Shown here piece by piece: positions 42,012 to 50,204 of a stretch of 64,000 nt of DNA (position 1 is the stretch's first letter; the number at the start of each line of letters is the position of its first letter). Both the position numbers and the translations under genes were made by a program. Below the pieces are notes generated by a model. It saw nothing but the letters and a program-made list of their open reading frames with translations, did no database searches and was not told the DNA's origin. Source of the DNA: Burkholderiales bacterium JOSHI_001 (lineage in GTDB: Bacteria; Pseudomonadota; Gammaproteobacteria; Burkholderiales; Burkholderiaceae_C); NCBI GenBank assembly GCA_000244995.1, contig CM001438.1:1976921-2040920 (forward strand). Direction: 5' to 3'.

Positions 42012-42632
42012 TGCGCTCTTTGCAACGGTTGCCATTTGGCGATTGTGTACGCCTGACAGTAAAACAAGACTTGATATTGCCCCGAGGAGAGCAAAGAACA
42101 TGTCGGACTGGGTGTCCCAAGGGTCGCCTTGGGTTCCGAGAAATTCGTCAGCGCCCTGCCCAAGAGCCAAGGCGGCGCCCCACTCAATGAATTCGTATGT
42201 TGCACTGATGGCAAGGACGACACAGACAACCAAGAAGGCGAGCATCTTCTCTCCCTTGACGTACCCACCCCTGTGAAGGATCTCTCTAGCCGCCAGCGCG
42301 GGGACGAAGCCCTGAAAGAAATGCCCAATCTTGTCGTATGGGTTGCGGTGTATTCCAAGTAGATCTGCGATCTGGAAGCCAAGTGGCACGCGTGCATACG
42401 TGTAGGTACCGCCCAACATGAGCACCGCAGCATGCCAGAAGATCAAGAAGTACAGCAGAGATGTGAGCGGGAACGTTCTGTAGGTTGCAAAGAGGATCGG
42501 AACGGCAATGAAAATGGGCGCCACTTCCATGAGCCAAGTGGCACGGTCGTACGGATGTAGACCAGACCAAACCAGAAGTGCGACAAGGACTGCTGTTCCG
42601 GCTAACAGGAGATTGCTTCGATCTTGCAGCAT
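42006..42632 (-). CDS. DUF2238 (YjdF-like) membrane protein
   Basis: 208 residues, six to seven TM helices, with the family motifs Y-D-K-I-G-H-F-F-Q-G-F near residue 99 and Y-E-F-I-E-W-G near 146, and D-P-W-D-T-Q-S-D-M near 170. Inner-membrane protein of unknown role. Confidence 0.88.
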   Translation of the reverse strand: MLQDRSNLLLAGTAVLVALLVWSGLHPYDRATWLMEVAPIFIAVPILFATYRTFPLTSLLYFLIFWHAAVLMLGGTYTYARVPLGFQIADLLGIHRNPYDKIGHFFQGFVPALAAREILHRGGYVKGEKMLAFLVVCVVLAISATYEFIEWGAALALGQGADEFLGTQGDPWDTQSDMFFALLGAISSLVLLSGVHNRQMATVAKSAT

Positions 42633-42646
42633 GGGATTTTTGCGCA

Positions 42647-42775
42647 ACCTAACGTTCGAGGTAAGGCGGGCCCTACAGCGGAGCGTGTAAGCCCCGGAGC
42701 GGACGATGATAGCTTTGGCCGTTCCGGGGCTTGCACGCGTAGCTGTTGGGGCTCGCCTTGACCGAGGGGTTAGGC
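42647..42775 (-). repeat. attC, type A, left end ACCTAAC
   Basis: Carries the stop of the next gene. Confidence 0.92.
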
Positions 42776-43243
42776 CCACGCACTTGACAGCCAGACAGTG
42801 ACTGGAATGACCACGAAGAAGATGACTACGGAAAGGCATCCACTCTTTGCTGGGACCACACTGTAGTTGCCGTAGTTGTTGGTGCCGTTGGACCGGCTAC
42901 TCATTGGCGCCGACGATGTTGGCATGCTGGCGCGACCCCCCGAATCTCGCTCGGCAGGTACATGAGTCGGCCTTTGCTGCGGGGGATTCTTTTCTCGCCA
43001 CTTTACGTGGCAGGAGTTGCAGAAGAAGCGGCGGGTTCCCTTTTCCCATGCACCGACGGTTCTGCGGCTGTGCGTGAATTGACCCGAGCACCCCGCGCAA
43101 ACGTAGTGGAGGTTTCCTGGGCCACGTGTCTTCCGAGGCTCATGTTCGCGTCGGCTACGCCCTGACTTGCTTATCGCAAGGATGACGGCGACGAAGAGCA
43201 CAAAGGCCGCTGATACTGCGATGGTGATAGTGAGTGAGTTCAT
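42770..43243 (-). CDS. Membrane protein with zinc ribbon, 157 aa
   Basis: N-terminal TM helix (5-25), a zinc ribbon C-A-G-C...F-C-N-S-C-H near residues 50-80, a Ser/Asn-rich linker and a C-terminal TM helix (135-153). Ribbon between two helices. Not recognised beyond that. Confidence 0.65.
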   Translation of the reverse strand: MNSLTITIAVSAAFVLFVAVILAISKSGRSRREHEPRKTRGPGNLHYVCAGCSGQFTHSRRTVGAWEKGTRRFFCNSCHVKWREKNPPQQRPTHVPAERDSGGRASMPTSSAPMSSRSNGTNNYGNYSVVPAKSGCLSVVIFFVVIPVTVWLSSAWA

Positions 43244-43255
43244 TCTTATTCGTGG

Positions 43256-43384
43256 GCCTAACGTTCGAGGTAAGGCGGGCCCTACAGCGGAGCGCGTAAG
43301 GCCCGGATGGGACGATGATAAGTCTGGCCCAGCCGGGCCTTACGTGCGCAGCTGTTGGGGCTCGCCTTGACCGAGGGGTTAGGC
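43256..43384 (-). repeat. attC, type A
   Basis: Core CGGATGG / CCAGCCG. Confidence 0.92.
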
Positions 43385-43388
43385 GCCG

Positions 43389-43817
43389 TTAGCGGATGGC
43401 CCAGCGTTGATTTGGTTGACCATTGCATGGCCACACGATGAGCGGTGTGCCAGGTGCAGCGGTACCACCCTGAGCGTCCAGACATTTGTCGCCCATACCT
43501 TTAATGTTGCCTTCAAGGACATGCCAATGCTGATTGGCACGACCATGACAGGACCAAAGTACGACTGGTTTGCCATCATCTGAAGTGCCTCCCTTTATGT
43601 CAAAGCACTTCCCGTTCGACGAAAGAATGGTTCCGTTTATGACCTGCCAATTCTGACTTCCCTTTCGATTGCAGGCAGCTAGAACCAGTTGGGCTCCATC
43701 GCCGCTTGCTCCCTGCGCGGTATCGATGCACATGCCTTGTAACCCGACAACCTCTGCTGCCTGGGAATGAAACGGAATTGCAAGAAGAATGGGAATCAAG
43801 CGAATGAAGCTACGCAT
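43389..43817 (-). CDS. Secreted ricin-type beta-trefoil lectin
   Basis: 142 residues: signal peptide 1-20, then three QxW repeats (Q-N-W, Q-H-W, Q-R-W) at about 40-residue intervals, each preceded by a G-x-C-x-D motif (M-C-I-D, K-C-F-D, K-C-L-D). A complete single beta-trefoil that should bind carbohydrate outside the cytoplasm. No catalytic domain attached. Confidence 0.9.
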   Translation of the reverse strand: MRSFIRLIPILLAIPFHSQAAEVVGLQGMCIDTAQGASGDGAQLVLAACNRKGSQNWQVINGTILSSNGKCFDIKGGTSDDGKPVVLWSCHGRANQHWHVLEGNIKGMGDKCLDAQGGTAAPGTPLIVWPCNGQPNQRWAIR

Positions 43818-43873
43818 GGATGCTCCTTGAAATTTGAGGTGATGATGTAGTTGAACGATTCATTCAGGTAGGC

Positions 43874-43999
43874 GCCTAACGTTCGAGGTAACGCGGGACC
43901 AGCGGAAGGCCGCCAAGCCCGGCGGAGGGATGATAAACAAAGCCCGGAGCCGGGCTTGGTGGACTGCCGCTGGGCCTCGCGTTGACCGAGGGGTTAGGC
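43874..43999 (-). repeat. attC, type C
   Basis: 126 bp, arms as at 22855 but core AAGCCCGGCGG. Confidence 0.9.
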
Positions 44000-44000
44000 G

Positions 44001-44519
44001 TCACTTTGGAGCGGAAGCGTCACTTGGCGTGGGGGGGGCTAGGCCATTGCTCTTGTGCCATTGCGCAAGCGACATGCTTGGATAGTGTTCGAATTGTTGG
44101 TCGTTGGGATTGCCTTCGATCCTGACCCAGGGCGCTTTGGAACCCACCAGGCAATGCACGCTTTCAGGCGGAACGGGCAGCGAGGTGTCGATGGCGCCCG
44201 CGTGCGGATGGACAAGCTCAGGCCAAGTCGGATCCCATACCCAAAGTGCGCTTCCGCAGTGCGCACAAAAGTAGCGTCGTGCGCTGCTGAGATGGGTTCC
44301 AGAGCCTCCCTCACTCGGCAGCGAGGCTCTGTAGATGCGCAAGGACCGCTTTCCGGTGACCTTCATGCTCCAGGCAATGGCGCCGAGGTTGATGGCGTAG
44401 CCGCCGTCACCGGCAGTCTTGCGGCAGATGGAGCAGTAGCAGCGCATGAAAGGGACAGGAGAGTCCGATTCGACTGAGAACTTCACCTTCCCGCAATGGC
44501 ACGAGCCTTCCAGGTGCAT
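44001..44519 (-). CDS. GFA-family protein
   Basis: 172 residues. Zinc motifs G-S-C-H-C-G-K-V (residues 5-12), C-Y-C-S-I-C-R (27-33), F-C-A-H-C-G-S (84-90). Longer C-terminus than the other GFA cassettes. Stops two bases beyond attC. Confidence 0.88.
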   Translation of the reverse strand: MHLEGSCHCGKVKFSVESDSPVPFMRCYCSICRKTAGDGGYAINLGAIAWSMKVTGKRSLRIYRASLPSEGGSGTHLSSARRYFCAHCGSALWVWDPTWPELVHPHAGAIDTSLPVPPESVHCLVGSKAPWVRIEGNPNDQQFEHYPSMSLAQWHKSNGLAPPTPSDASAPK

Positions 44520-44567
44520 TGGGCTCTCCTTGATGCTTCGAGTGGCGGCGAATGAGCGTGTGGTGAC

Positions 44568-44696
44568 GCCTAACGTTCGAGGTAAGGCGGGCCCTACAGC
44601 GGAGCGCGTAAGGCCCGGGTGGGACGATGATAACTTTGGCCCAGGCGGGCCTTACGTGCGCAGCTGTTGGGGCTCGCCTTGACCGAGGGGTTAGGC
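44568..44696 (-). repeat. attC, type A
   Basis: Core CGGGTGG / CCAGGCG. Confidence 0.92.
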
Positions 44697-44738
44697 GACA
44701 CCTTTTGAGGCTTGCTGGCTGGGAGCAATTATTGGAGG

Positions 44739-45206
44739 TTAGCCTTTCACAAGTGCTAGGGCGAGTGCCAGGGTAAAACGCGATTGGCTTGTAAGGAAGC
44801 CGCTGTACTTTGGCAGCGAATCCGTCGCCTCGGCCTTACGCCGATGGTAGAAGATGTGCATTGCCGGACTTGGCAGGCCTTCGTGCTCAATGAGATTGCT
44901 ACTGGGGACAACGGTCATTCTTGGCATTAGTGGAACGGCAAGCCTTTCGGCCGCTGGCTTCCCGCAGGCAGCGCAAGTTCCACGCCGAACGATGGGTGGT
45001 TGCTTGTACACGCGGTAGCGAATGCGTTCTTCGTTCGGAATCGAGACATCGCGAGCACGAAACACTGTGACATCGGCAAAATCGGCTTGATTGAACTCTT
45101 GGCAAATTAGGCAGTGGCAATAGGCTCTCAGCAACGGCCTTCCTGAAATCACAAGCTGAATTGCCCCACACTGGCAATGTCCCGTCAATCGGCGAATGCC
45201 TGTCAT
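44739..45206 (-). CDS. GFA-family protein
   Basis: 155 residues: G-H-C-Q-C-G-A-I (9-16), C-H-C-L-I-C-Q (30-36), C-A-A-C-G-K (78-83). Adjacent to another GFA cassette but clearly different in sequence, so not a recent duplication. Confidence 0.88.
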   Translation of the reverse strand: MTGIRRLTGHCQCGAIQLVISGRPLLRAYCHCLICQEFNQADFADVTVFRARDVSIPNEERIRYRVYKQPPIVRRGTCAACGKPAAERLAVPLMPRMTVVPSSNLIEHEGLPSPAMHIFYHRRKAEATDSLPKYSGFLTSQSRFTLALALALVKG

Positions 45207-45270
45207 GTCGTGGTCTCCTGCTGTGCTTTTAGAGCTGACCTCGGTACGGGAGATTCGAGGCGTTTGCGTC

Positions 45271-45399
45271 GCCTAACGTTCGAGGTAAGGCGGGCCCTAC
45301 AGCGGAGCGTGTAAGCCCCGCGCAGGACGATGAACATTTTGGCCTGCGCGGGGCTTACACGCGCAGCTGTTGGGGCTCGCCTTGACCGAGGGGTTAGGC
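45271..45399 (-). repeat. attC, type A
   Basis: Core GCGCAGG / CCTGCGC; carries the GNAT stop. Confidence 0.92.
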
Positions 45400-45837
45400 A
45401 GCACTCTTGCTCCCGCCGAGGTACTTGACCAAGATGTACTTGACTATGCCATGCGGATAAATGGCCAATTCTGAAACTTTGCTGAAGCCCAGTGAGAGGT
45501 ACAGGCCTGGCGCCTGGAAGCTGAAGGTCTCTAGGAAGAGTGCTGAACAGCCTTTGGACTCTGCGAAGCTCTGGAAGCCTTGTACGAGGGCGGTTCCGAT
45601 TCCATTGCGCCGATGCTCAGGGTGAACCCAAAGTTGCTGTAGTTCTGCACACGTGCCCCAACGTCTGCCAACCGCACCACCGAGAAGCGTGCCGTCATCC
45701 CTTCTGGCGAAGCAGGCGATTGGATTGACCTCGTGGAGTGGGGCCGCCGTGTTGTTTGAAGCGCCAAGGCCCTCGTCGATCGCTGCGCATTCCTCTGGCG
45801 ACGGCGCATCATGAGCTGTGACGTGGAATGGCGCCAT
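45394..45837 (-). CDS. GNAT acetyltransferase (paralogue of 30194-30643)
   Basis: 147 residues; motif A L-W-V-H-P-E-H-R-R-N-G-I-G. The two cassettes share gene and boundaries but have diverged at scattered positions, so the duplication is older than those of the structured cassettes. Confidence 0.9.
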   Translation of the reverse strand: MAPFHVTAHDAPSPEECAAIDEGLGASNNTAAPLHEVNPIACFARRDDGTLLGGAVGRRWGTCAELQQLWVHPEHRRNGIGTALVQGFQSFAESKGCSALFLETFSFQAPGLYLSLGFSKVSELAIYPHGIVKYILVKYLGGSKSAA

Positions 45838-45852
45838 GTGTCTTCTCGTGCT

Positions 45853-45981
45853 GCCTAACGTTCGAGGTAAGGCGGGCCCTATAGCGGAGCGTGTAAGGCC
45901 CGGAGCGGACGATGATAACTTTGGCCGTTCCGGGCCTTGCACGCGCAGCTGTTGGGGCTCGCCTTGACCGAGGGGTTAGGC
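45853..45981 (-). repeat. attC, type A
   Basis: Core GGAGCGG / CCGTTCC. Confidence 0.92.
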
Positions 45982-46024
45982 CGCACTCTCTGGTGCAGGC
46001 CTTGTGCTGGCGCCAAAGAGGTAT

Positions 46025-46369
46025 TCATGACTCAGGGTCGAACATGAACTGCCGTAGCTCCTGTATGCAACGGCAACCCGCAGCGATCTTTGCCGCCCAG
46101 GTTTCGGCCTCTTCGCGTGTATGCGCACGGAGTACGCAGAAGCCTCCATTGAATTTGCTTGTCTCTGGGTAGGTTCCCGGTGAAACGTTTCCCTGTCCAG
46201 TAACCATTACCGGCCCCACGCTTTCGTCGATTCCGCCACCGAACACATAGACACCTGCTGCCTTTGCCTCGCGTATCACAGCGTGCGCCGATTCGCTAAC
46301 CGCTGGGAGTTCCTCATCGGAGATGTGGCTCATGGCTGAACTGGGAAAGGAGACGAGGTAGTGATTCAT
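46025..46369 (-). CDS. YCII-related (DGPF) protein
   Basis: 114 residues. F-N-G-G-F-C-V-L-R-A-H-T-R-E-E-A-E-T-W-A near residues 72-91 is the YCII dimer strand-helix unit; G-V-Y-V-F-G-G-G-I-D precedes it. Small ferredoxin-like protein, function unknown. Confidence 0.8.
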   Translation of the reverse strand: MNHYLVSFPSSAMSHISDEELPAVSESAHAVIREAKAAGVYVFGGGIDESVGPVMVTGQGNVSPGTYPETSKFNGGFCVLRAHTREEAETWAAKIAAGCRCIQELRQFMFDPES

Positions 46370-46427
46370 TTGTGGATCTGTCCATCTTCACGGCGCCGCT
46401 CGCCGACGCTACCGGTTCTCCTGTGCG

Positions 46428-46556
46428 GCCTAACGTTCGAGGTAAGGCGGGCCCTACAGCGGAGCGCGTAAGGCCCGGCAGGGACGATGATAATTTTGGC
46501 CCAGCCGGGCTTTACGTGCGCAGCTGTTGGGGCTCGCCTTGACCGAGGGGTTAGGC
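46428..46556 (-). repeat. attC, type A
   Basis: Core CGGCAGG / CCAGCCG. Confidence 0.92.
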
Positions 46557-46557
46557 A

Positions 46558-47025
46558 TCACTTCTCTCTCATGATGCCTTTGATGACATGGCGACGAAAC
46601 CGAGCGGAATCGCGCTCTGAGCGGCTTCCGAAGCGGTCGCGAAGGCGAAGGTACAGTGACTTTGCGTTTTCCCAGCGCCGCCTTGCAGTTAGACCATGAC
46701 TTGCGCTGGTGTCGGCTTTGTACCTGGATGTGGGGGTTTGGTAGTCCTCTGACTCCATCACTTCAATAGTGACCGTGTCGCCAGGCTCCAGCGGGAGTCT
46801 GGGACCCCAACGCAGGTGTTCGTCCTTCCGCTTATCGCCTCGACTTGTCATTCCGCCAACGCTGAGGTCGATATGAAAGTCGCCCTTTCGCCTACTTCCC
46901 GCGCTTTGCGAGGTTGGTCCAAGCTTTCCGACAGCTGAGACATGCGCTGAGAGAACTCCCATACTGTCTTCACCAGCAAGAACGAACTCTTCGCCGTTTA
47001 CAACGACTCGCAGGACGATGGTCAT
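46558..47025 (-). CDS. Hypothetical protein, 155 aa
   Basis: Begins 13 bp after attC. An N-terminal beta domain (V-L-R-V-V-V-N-G-E-E-F-V-L-A-G), then P-L-E-P-G-D-T-V-T-I-E-V, and a strongly basic C-terminal 50 residues. Not recognised; the basic tail suggests nucleic-acid contact. Confidence 0.55.
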   Translation of the reverse strand: MTIVLRVVVNGEEFVLAGEDSMGVLSAHVSAVGKLGPTSQSAGSRRKGDFHIDLSVGGMTSRGDKRKDEHLRWGPRLPLEPGDTVTIEVMESEDYQTPTSRYKADTSASHGLTARRRWENAKSLYLRLRDRFGSRSERDSARFRRHVIKGIMREK

Positions 47026-47037
47026 GATTTTGGTGAT

Positions 47038-47166
47038 GCCTAACGTTCGAGGTAAGGCGGGCCCTACAGCGGAGCGTGTAAGGCCCGGCACGGACGATGA
47101 TAAACATGGCCGTGGCGGGCCTTGCATGCGCAGCTGTTGGGGCTCGCCTTGACCGAGGGGTTAGGC
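47038..47166 (-). repeat. attC, type A
   Basis: Core GGCACGG / CCGTGGC; carries the MAPEG stop. Confidence 0.92.
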
Positions 47167-47550
47167 CGCACTTTTGCCAATTGCCGCTGCGAAGAGGCCC
47201 GCGAGCAGCAGCGCGAACACTGGCCCGATGCTGAGAACGAAGCCAAGACTCCTAGTCTTTGGGTCTGCAACATAGGCGCGCCAGTAGATGAACCTTCCAA
47301 GAACATAGACCGCTCCCGCGCTGGCGACGTAGGCCGGAGACCAGTACTTGGCAGCGACATAGAGTGAAGGCAGGAAGGCAGCCAGAAGTTCCAATGTATT
47401 CATCTGGACTCTGTAGGCACGTTCAAATGGTTCTGAGCCCGATACTGCCGGTGCCTTGACCCCGTACTTGATTCTTGCCTGGCCGACAAACGCGCTGAAG
47501 GCTATGTATTGACCAACAGCGAGCATCGCAACGACATCTACGTAGTTCAT
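47161..47550 (-). CDS. MAPEG-family membrane protein, copy 1
   Basis: 129 residues, four TM helices, with the MAPEG signature F-E-R-A-Y-R-V-Q-M-N-T-L-E near residues 42-54 (E-R-x-x-R-x-x-x-N motif, glutathione site region). Related to microsomal glutathione transferase / eicosanoid proteins; bacterial roles unclear. Close paralogue at 53042. Confidence 0.88.
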   Translation of the reverse strand: MNYVDVVAMLAVGQYIAFSAFVGQARIKYGVKAPAVSGSEPFERAYRVQMNTLELLAAFLPSLYVAAKYWSPAYVASAGAVYVLGRFIYWRAYVADPKTRSLGFVLSIGPVFALLLAGLFAAAIGKSAA

Positions 47551-47606
47551 GCAGTCCTACGGCACTGGGCCTGTTGGAAGAATGTAGGGATTCTCTCCCC
47601 TGTGCG

Positions 47607-47735
47607 GCCTAACGTTCGAGGTAAGGCGGGCCCTACAGCGGAGCGCGTAAGGCCCGGCAGGGACGATGATAACTTTGGCCCTGCCGGGCCTTGCACGCGC
47701 AGCTGTTGGGGCTCGCCTTGACCGAGGGGTTAGGC
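47607..47735 (-). repeat. attC, type A
   Basis: Core CGGCAGG / CCTGCCG. Confidence 0.92.
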
Positions 47736-47738
47736 GGC

Positions 47739-48107
47739 TCAGTGCTTGTACTCACGGATTGCCTTCTTGATTGACTCATCTGGCAGTGGCGCCCCTGAGT
47801 AGACGGCAGCCTTTGACGCACCTGCACCAAGGCCAAGTTCAACGAACACCCGGTACTCAACCTGGGTAATTCCACCTTCAATGAGTTCCATTGGATGCAG
47901 AAGCACTTCTGGCGCTCTCAGTCCACGCTTGACAGTCTTGATTGCCTCCTTGATCTGGTGCTGCGCGGTGGTGAAGTCTGCGATCAACATTCTTGGTGAA
48001 GCGTAGGTCATGTCGCGCATGACCTCGGTTGATTCGCCGGTGGCGATGTTCTTGACCGCGATTCTGTCGCGGTAAACCTGGACATAAATTGAGTCGACGT
48101 TGAGCAT
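47739..48107 (-). CDS. Short MreB-like (actin-like subdomain) protein
   Basis: 122 residues. S-I-Y-V-Q-V-Y-R-D-R-I-A-V-K-N near residue 6, L-I-A-D-F-T-T-A-Q-H-Q-I near 41 and I-T-Q-V-E-Y-R...G-A-G-A-S-K-A-A-V-Y near 79 line up by eye with MreB segments (V-I-A-D-F-T-V-T-E, T-Q-V-E-R-R, G-A-G-A-R-E-V). The phosphate-1 loop and the whole C-terminal half are missing, so it could not be a normal filament protein. Assignment is tentative. Confidence 0.45.
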   Translation of the reverse strand: MLNVDSIYVQVYRDRIAVKNIATGESTEVMRDMTYASPRMLIADFTTAQHQIKEAIKTVKRGLRAPEVLLHPMELIEGGITQVEYRVFVELGLGAGASKAAVYSGAPLPDESIKKAIREYKH

Positions 48108-48174
48108 GAGGTCGATTTTTGTTCTGCAGGCTTGCGTAAGTTGCGGCGGACGGTGCAGACCGGTGTTTTGAGAC

Positions 48175-48303
48175 GCCTAACGTTCGAGGTAAGGCGGGCC
48201 CTACAGCGGAGCGCGTAAGGCCCGGCAGGGACGATGATAACTTTGGCCCAGCCGGGCCTTACGCGCGCAGCTGTTGGGGCTCGCCTTGACCGAGGGGTTA
48301 GGC
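48175..48303 (-). repeat. attC, type A
   Basis: Core CGGCAGG / CCAGCCG; carries the SEC-C gene stop. Confidence 0.92.
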
Positions 48304-48909
48304 GCCCACCCCGCAGCACTTCTTGAACTTCTTGCCACTGCCACAGGTACATGATTCATTTCGGCCAACCTTTGGTTTGGTTCGGCGATGTGGTTCTTGC
48401 CTTATTTGTTCGCCTTGCTTTGCTTGTCGTGACTGTTGAATCAAACGTTCAGCGAACTCTAGTTCAAGTTCCTTGTCTGATTTCTTGAAGTAGGTTGTTT
48501 GAACAAGTATGGCTAACGTGACGAAAGCAAGAGCAATTTGAATCCACTGCTGAAGGACTGTAGCGCGAGGGGCCTGAGTAACAGCGTCTGCTATGCGCGG
48601 CGAAAGGGCGCGGATCTCACTTACGAGTTCGCTTACGGTAAGGGTGTTCGCAGTAGGCGCCCTAAGTAGCGCTTCAACCTTACGTAGTGCAGATACCGAT
48701 TCCTGCGGGCCACGGAGGAGTTGAACAACGTTCTTGGCGTAGGAATAGACTCCATCCGGGATTAGGCCCATTGATCCGCAGCTTGGACATGGGCCGTACC
48801 TCGTATCCGACAGGTGGATGGTTGCGGCGCCGTCTCCGCCAATGAGACCAGGCGCTTGAAAGATCGCTCCGCATTTTGGATTTTCGCAGAACGCGACGAA
48901 AGTAGTCAT
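48298..48909 (-). CDS. SEC-C zinc-motif membrane protein
   Basis: 203 residues. N-terminal zinc-knuckle cysteines (C-E-N-P-K-C, C-P-S-C-G), helical middle, one TM helix near residues 123-142, then at the very end [14 protein letters not shown], a canonical SEC-C motif (as at the SecA C-terminus). The motif may mediate contact with SecB or ribosomes; the actual role is unknown. Confidence 0.82.
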   Translation of the reverse strand: MTTFVAFCENPKCGAIFQAPGLIGGDGAATIHLSDTRYGPCPSCGSMGLIPDGVYSYAKNVVQLLRGPQESVSALRKVEALLRAPTANTLTVSELVSEIRALSPRIADAVTQAPRATVLQQWIQIALAFVTLAILVQTTYFKKSDKELELEFAERLIQQSRQAKQGEQIRQEPHRRTKPKVGRNESCTCGSGKKFKKCCGVGA

Positions 48910-48925
48910 AGGTTCCTTGTTGGGC

Positions 48926-49054
48926 GCCTAACGTTTGAATTAACGCGGGCCCAGCGGGTGGCCGGGCATGAACTGGCTGGGAGGATAAGCGAAGTGGCCC
49001 AGGCAGGGCAGGCCCGGCCAGCTGTTGGGGCTCGCGTTGAATGAAGGGTTAGGC
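48926..49054 (-). repeat. attC, type B
   Basis: Core variant CAGCGGGTGGCC; belongs to SC10. Confidence 0.92.
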
Positions 49055-49511
49055 ACCGCTCTTGCCAAAGCGAGCGTTTGGCCGGGCCTTTGTGGGACTC
49101 GCCTGCGGTGGTTGCCAAGACGAGATGGGCGCCGAAGTACCGCCCCGAGGCCGTGCCAGCCATTCAACGGGCAGAAAACCGCCTCGGGCATGGGCTGCGC
49201 AGCAGCCGATGCAGTAGGGAAGGCTGGTTGGCACAACGTGCCAAGCAGCCGCACAGCCAGGCCAAATTGGGGCCAAAGCGCTCGGTGGTGCAACTTGCGG
49301 CTTGGCGTTTGGCAATTCCCATTCTTGCCTTGGTGTCGGTGCGGAGAACTGCACCGCAGTTGAGTTGCAGCATGCCTCATGTCTTGGCTGCGGCTTGCCG
49401 CAGCCTCCTGTTTGCAACTGCACGACCGTCGCGCTCAGAGCCGACTCGCATTTGCATTTGCCTTTCGGTGATTGCTCTGCGATGCGACGAGGGCATGTGG
49501 TTCTTCGCGGT
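49055..49511 (-). other. ORF-less structured cassette SC10
   Basis: The reading frame that is open in most SC members has a TGA here at about 49375, and a later frameshift, which argues against a protein product. Hairpins B and C perfect. Confidence 0.75.
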
Positions 49512-49640
49512 GCCTAACGTTCGAGGTAAGGCGGGCCCCACAGCGGAGCGTGTAAGGCCCGGCAGGGACGATGTTGACTTTGGCCCTGCCGGGCCTTGCA
49601 CGCGTAGCTGTTGGGGCTCGCCTTGACCGAGGGGTTAGGC
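49512..49640 (-). repeat. attC, type A
   Basis: Core CGGCAGG / CCTGCCG. Confidence 0.92.
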
Positions 49641-49641
49641 G

Positions 49642-50148
49642 TCATCGGTCTTGCTCTCGAGCGAAGAGTGCGTACGCGATAGAGCTTATAGCGGTTAGCG
49701 CGCCGGCGAAAATTGCATACTGCTGCAATGTAGAAAGCCAAGAAACCAGTGCACCTCGGCTAATCCACTCCAGAGGATCGACTGGCGTTCCTGGAATGGC
49801 CAGATTTTGATATCCGACACAGACCTCATTTAGTTTTTGGGCGCGTGCTTTCAGCTCGGGTGACTCGCGTGCTTGTAGTCGCTGCAGTTCAGATGCAAGA
49901 CTGGTTCGCGCGTCGAATTCTGCCCGAGTCATGAGGCTGGTCATCAGCCTACCCTTGTCGTAGTAGTACGCCCAGACGTCCTGTGCATCCCCGCCGCATT
50001 CCCTTAGGTTCGACCGGAACACAAATTCTTTTCCGTAGATGCCCGAAGTGGAAGTGTTTGCGTATCCGTCAAACGGGTTGTGCAAGACAGTCAAAGCAAG
50101 GATGCCAGATAGGTAAGCGAACAGGATGATTCGAACTGGAAGTCTCAT
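49642..50148 (-). CDS. Membrane protein, 168 aa, two TM segments
   Basis: Start 50148 gives M-R-L-P-V-R-I-I-L-F-A-Y (TM 1 near residues 5-22); TM 2 near 140-160. Between them a mixed region with D-P-L-E-W and helical S-P-E-L-K-A-R-A-Q-K. ATG 50160 is an alternative start. Not recognised. An IS30 is inserted 56 bp upstream, which separates the gene from its cassette 5' end. Confidence 0.55.
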   Translation of the reverse strand: MRLPVRIILFAYLSGILALTVLHNPFDGYANTSTSGIYGKEFVFRSNLRECGGDAQDVWAYYYDKGRLMTSLMTRAEFDARTSLASELQRLQARESPELKARAQKLNEVCVGYQNLAIPGTPVDPLEWISRGALVSWLSTLQQYAIFAGALTAISSIAYALFAREQDR

Positions 50149-50204
50149 ATCGCAAAGCATACCTTTCGAGCAGCCGGGATGGATGACATGGGCGGTTTCT
50201 AGCT

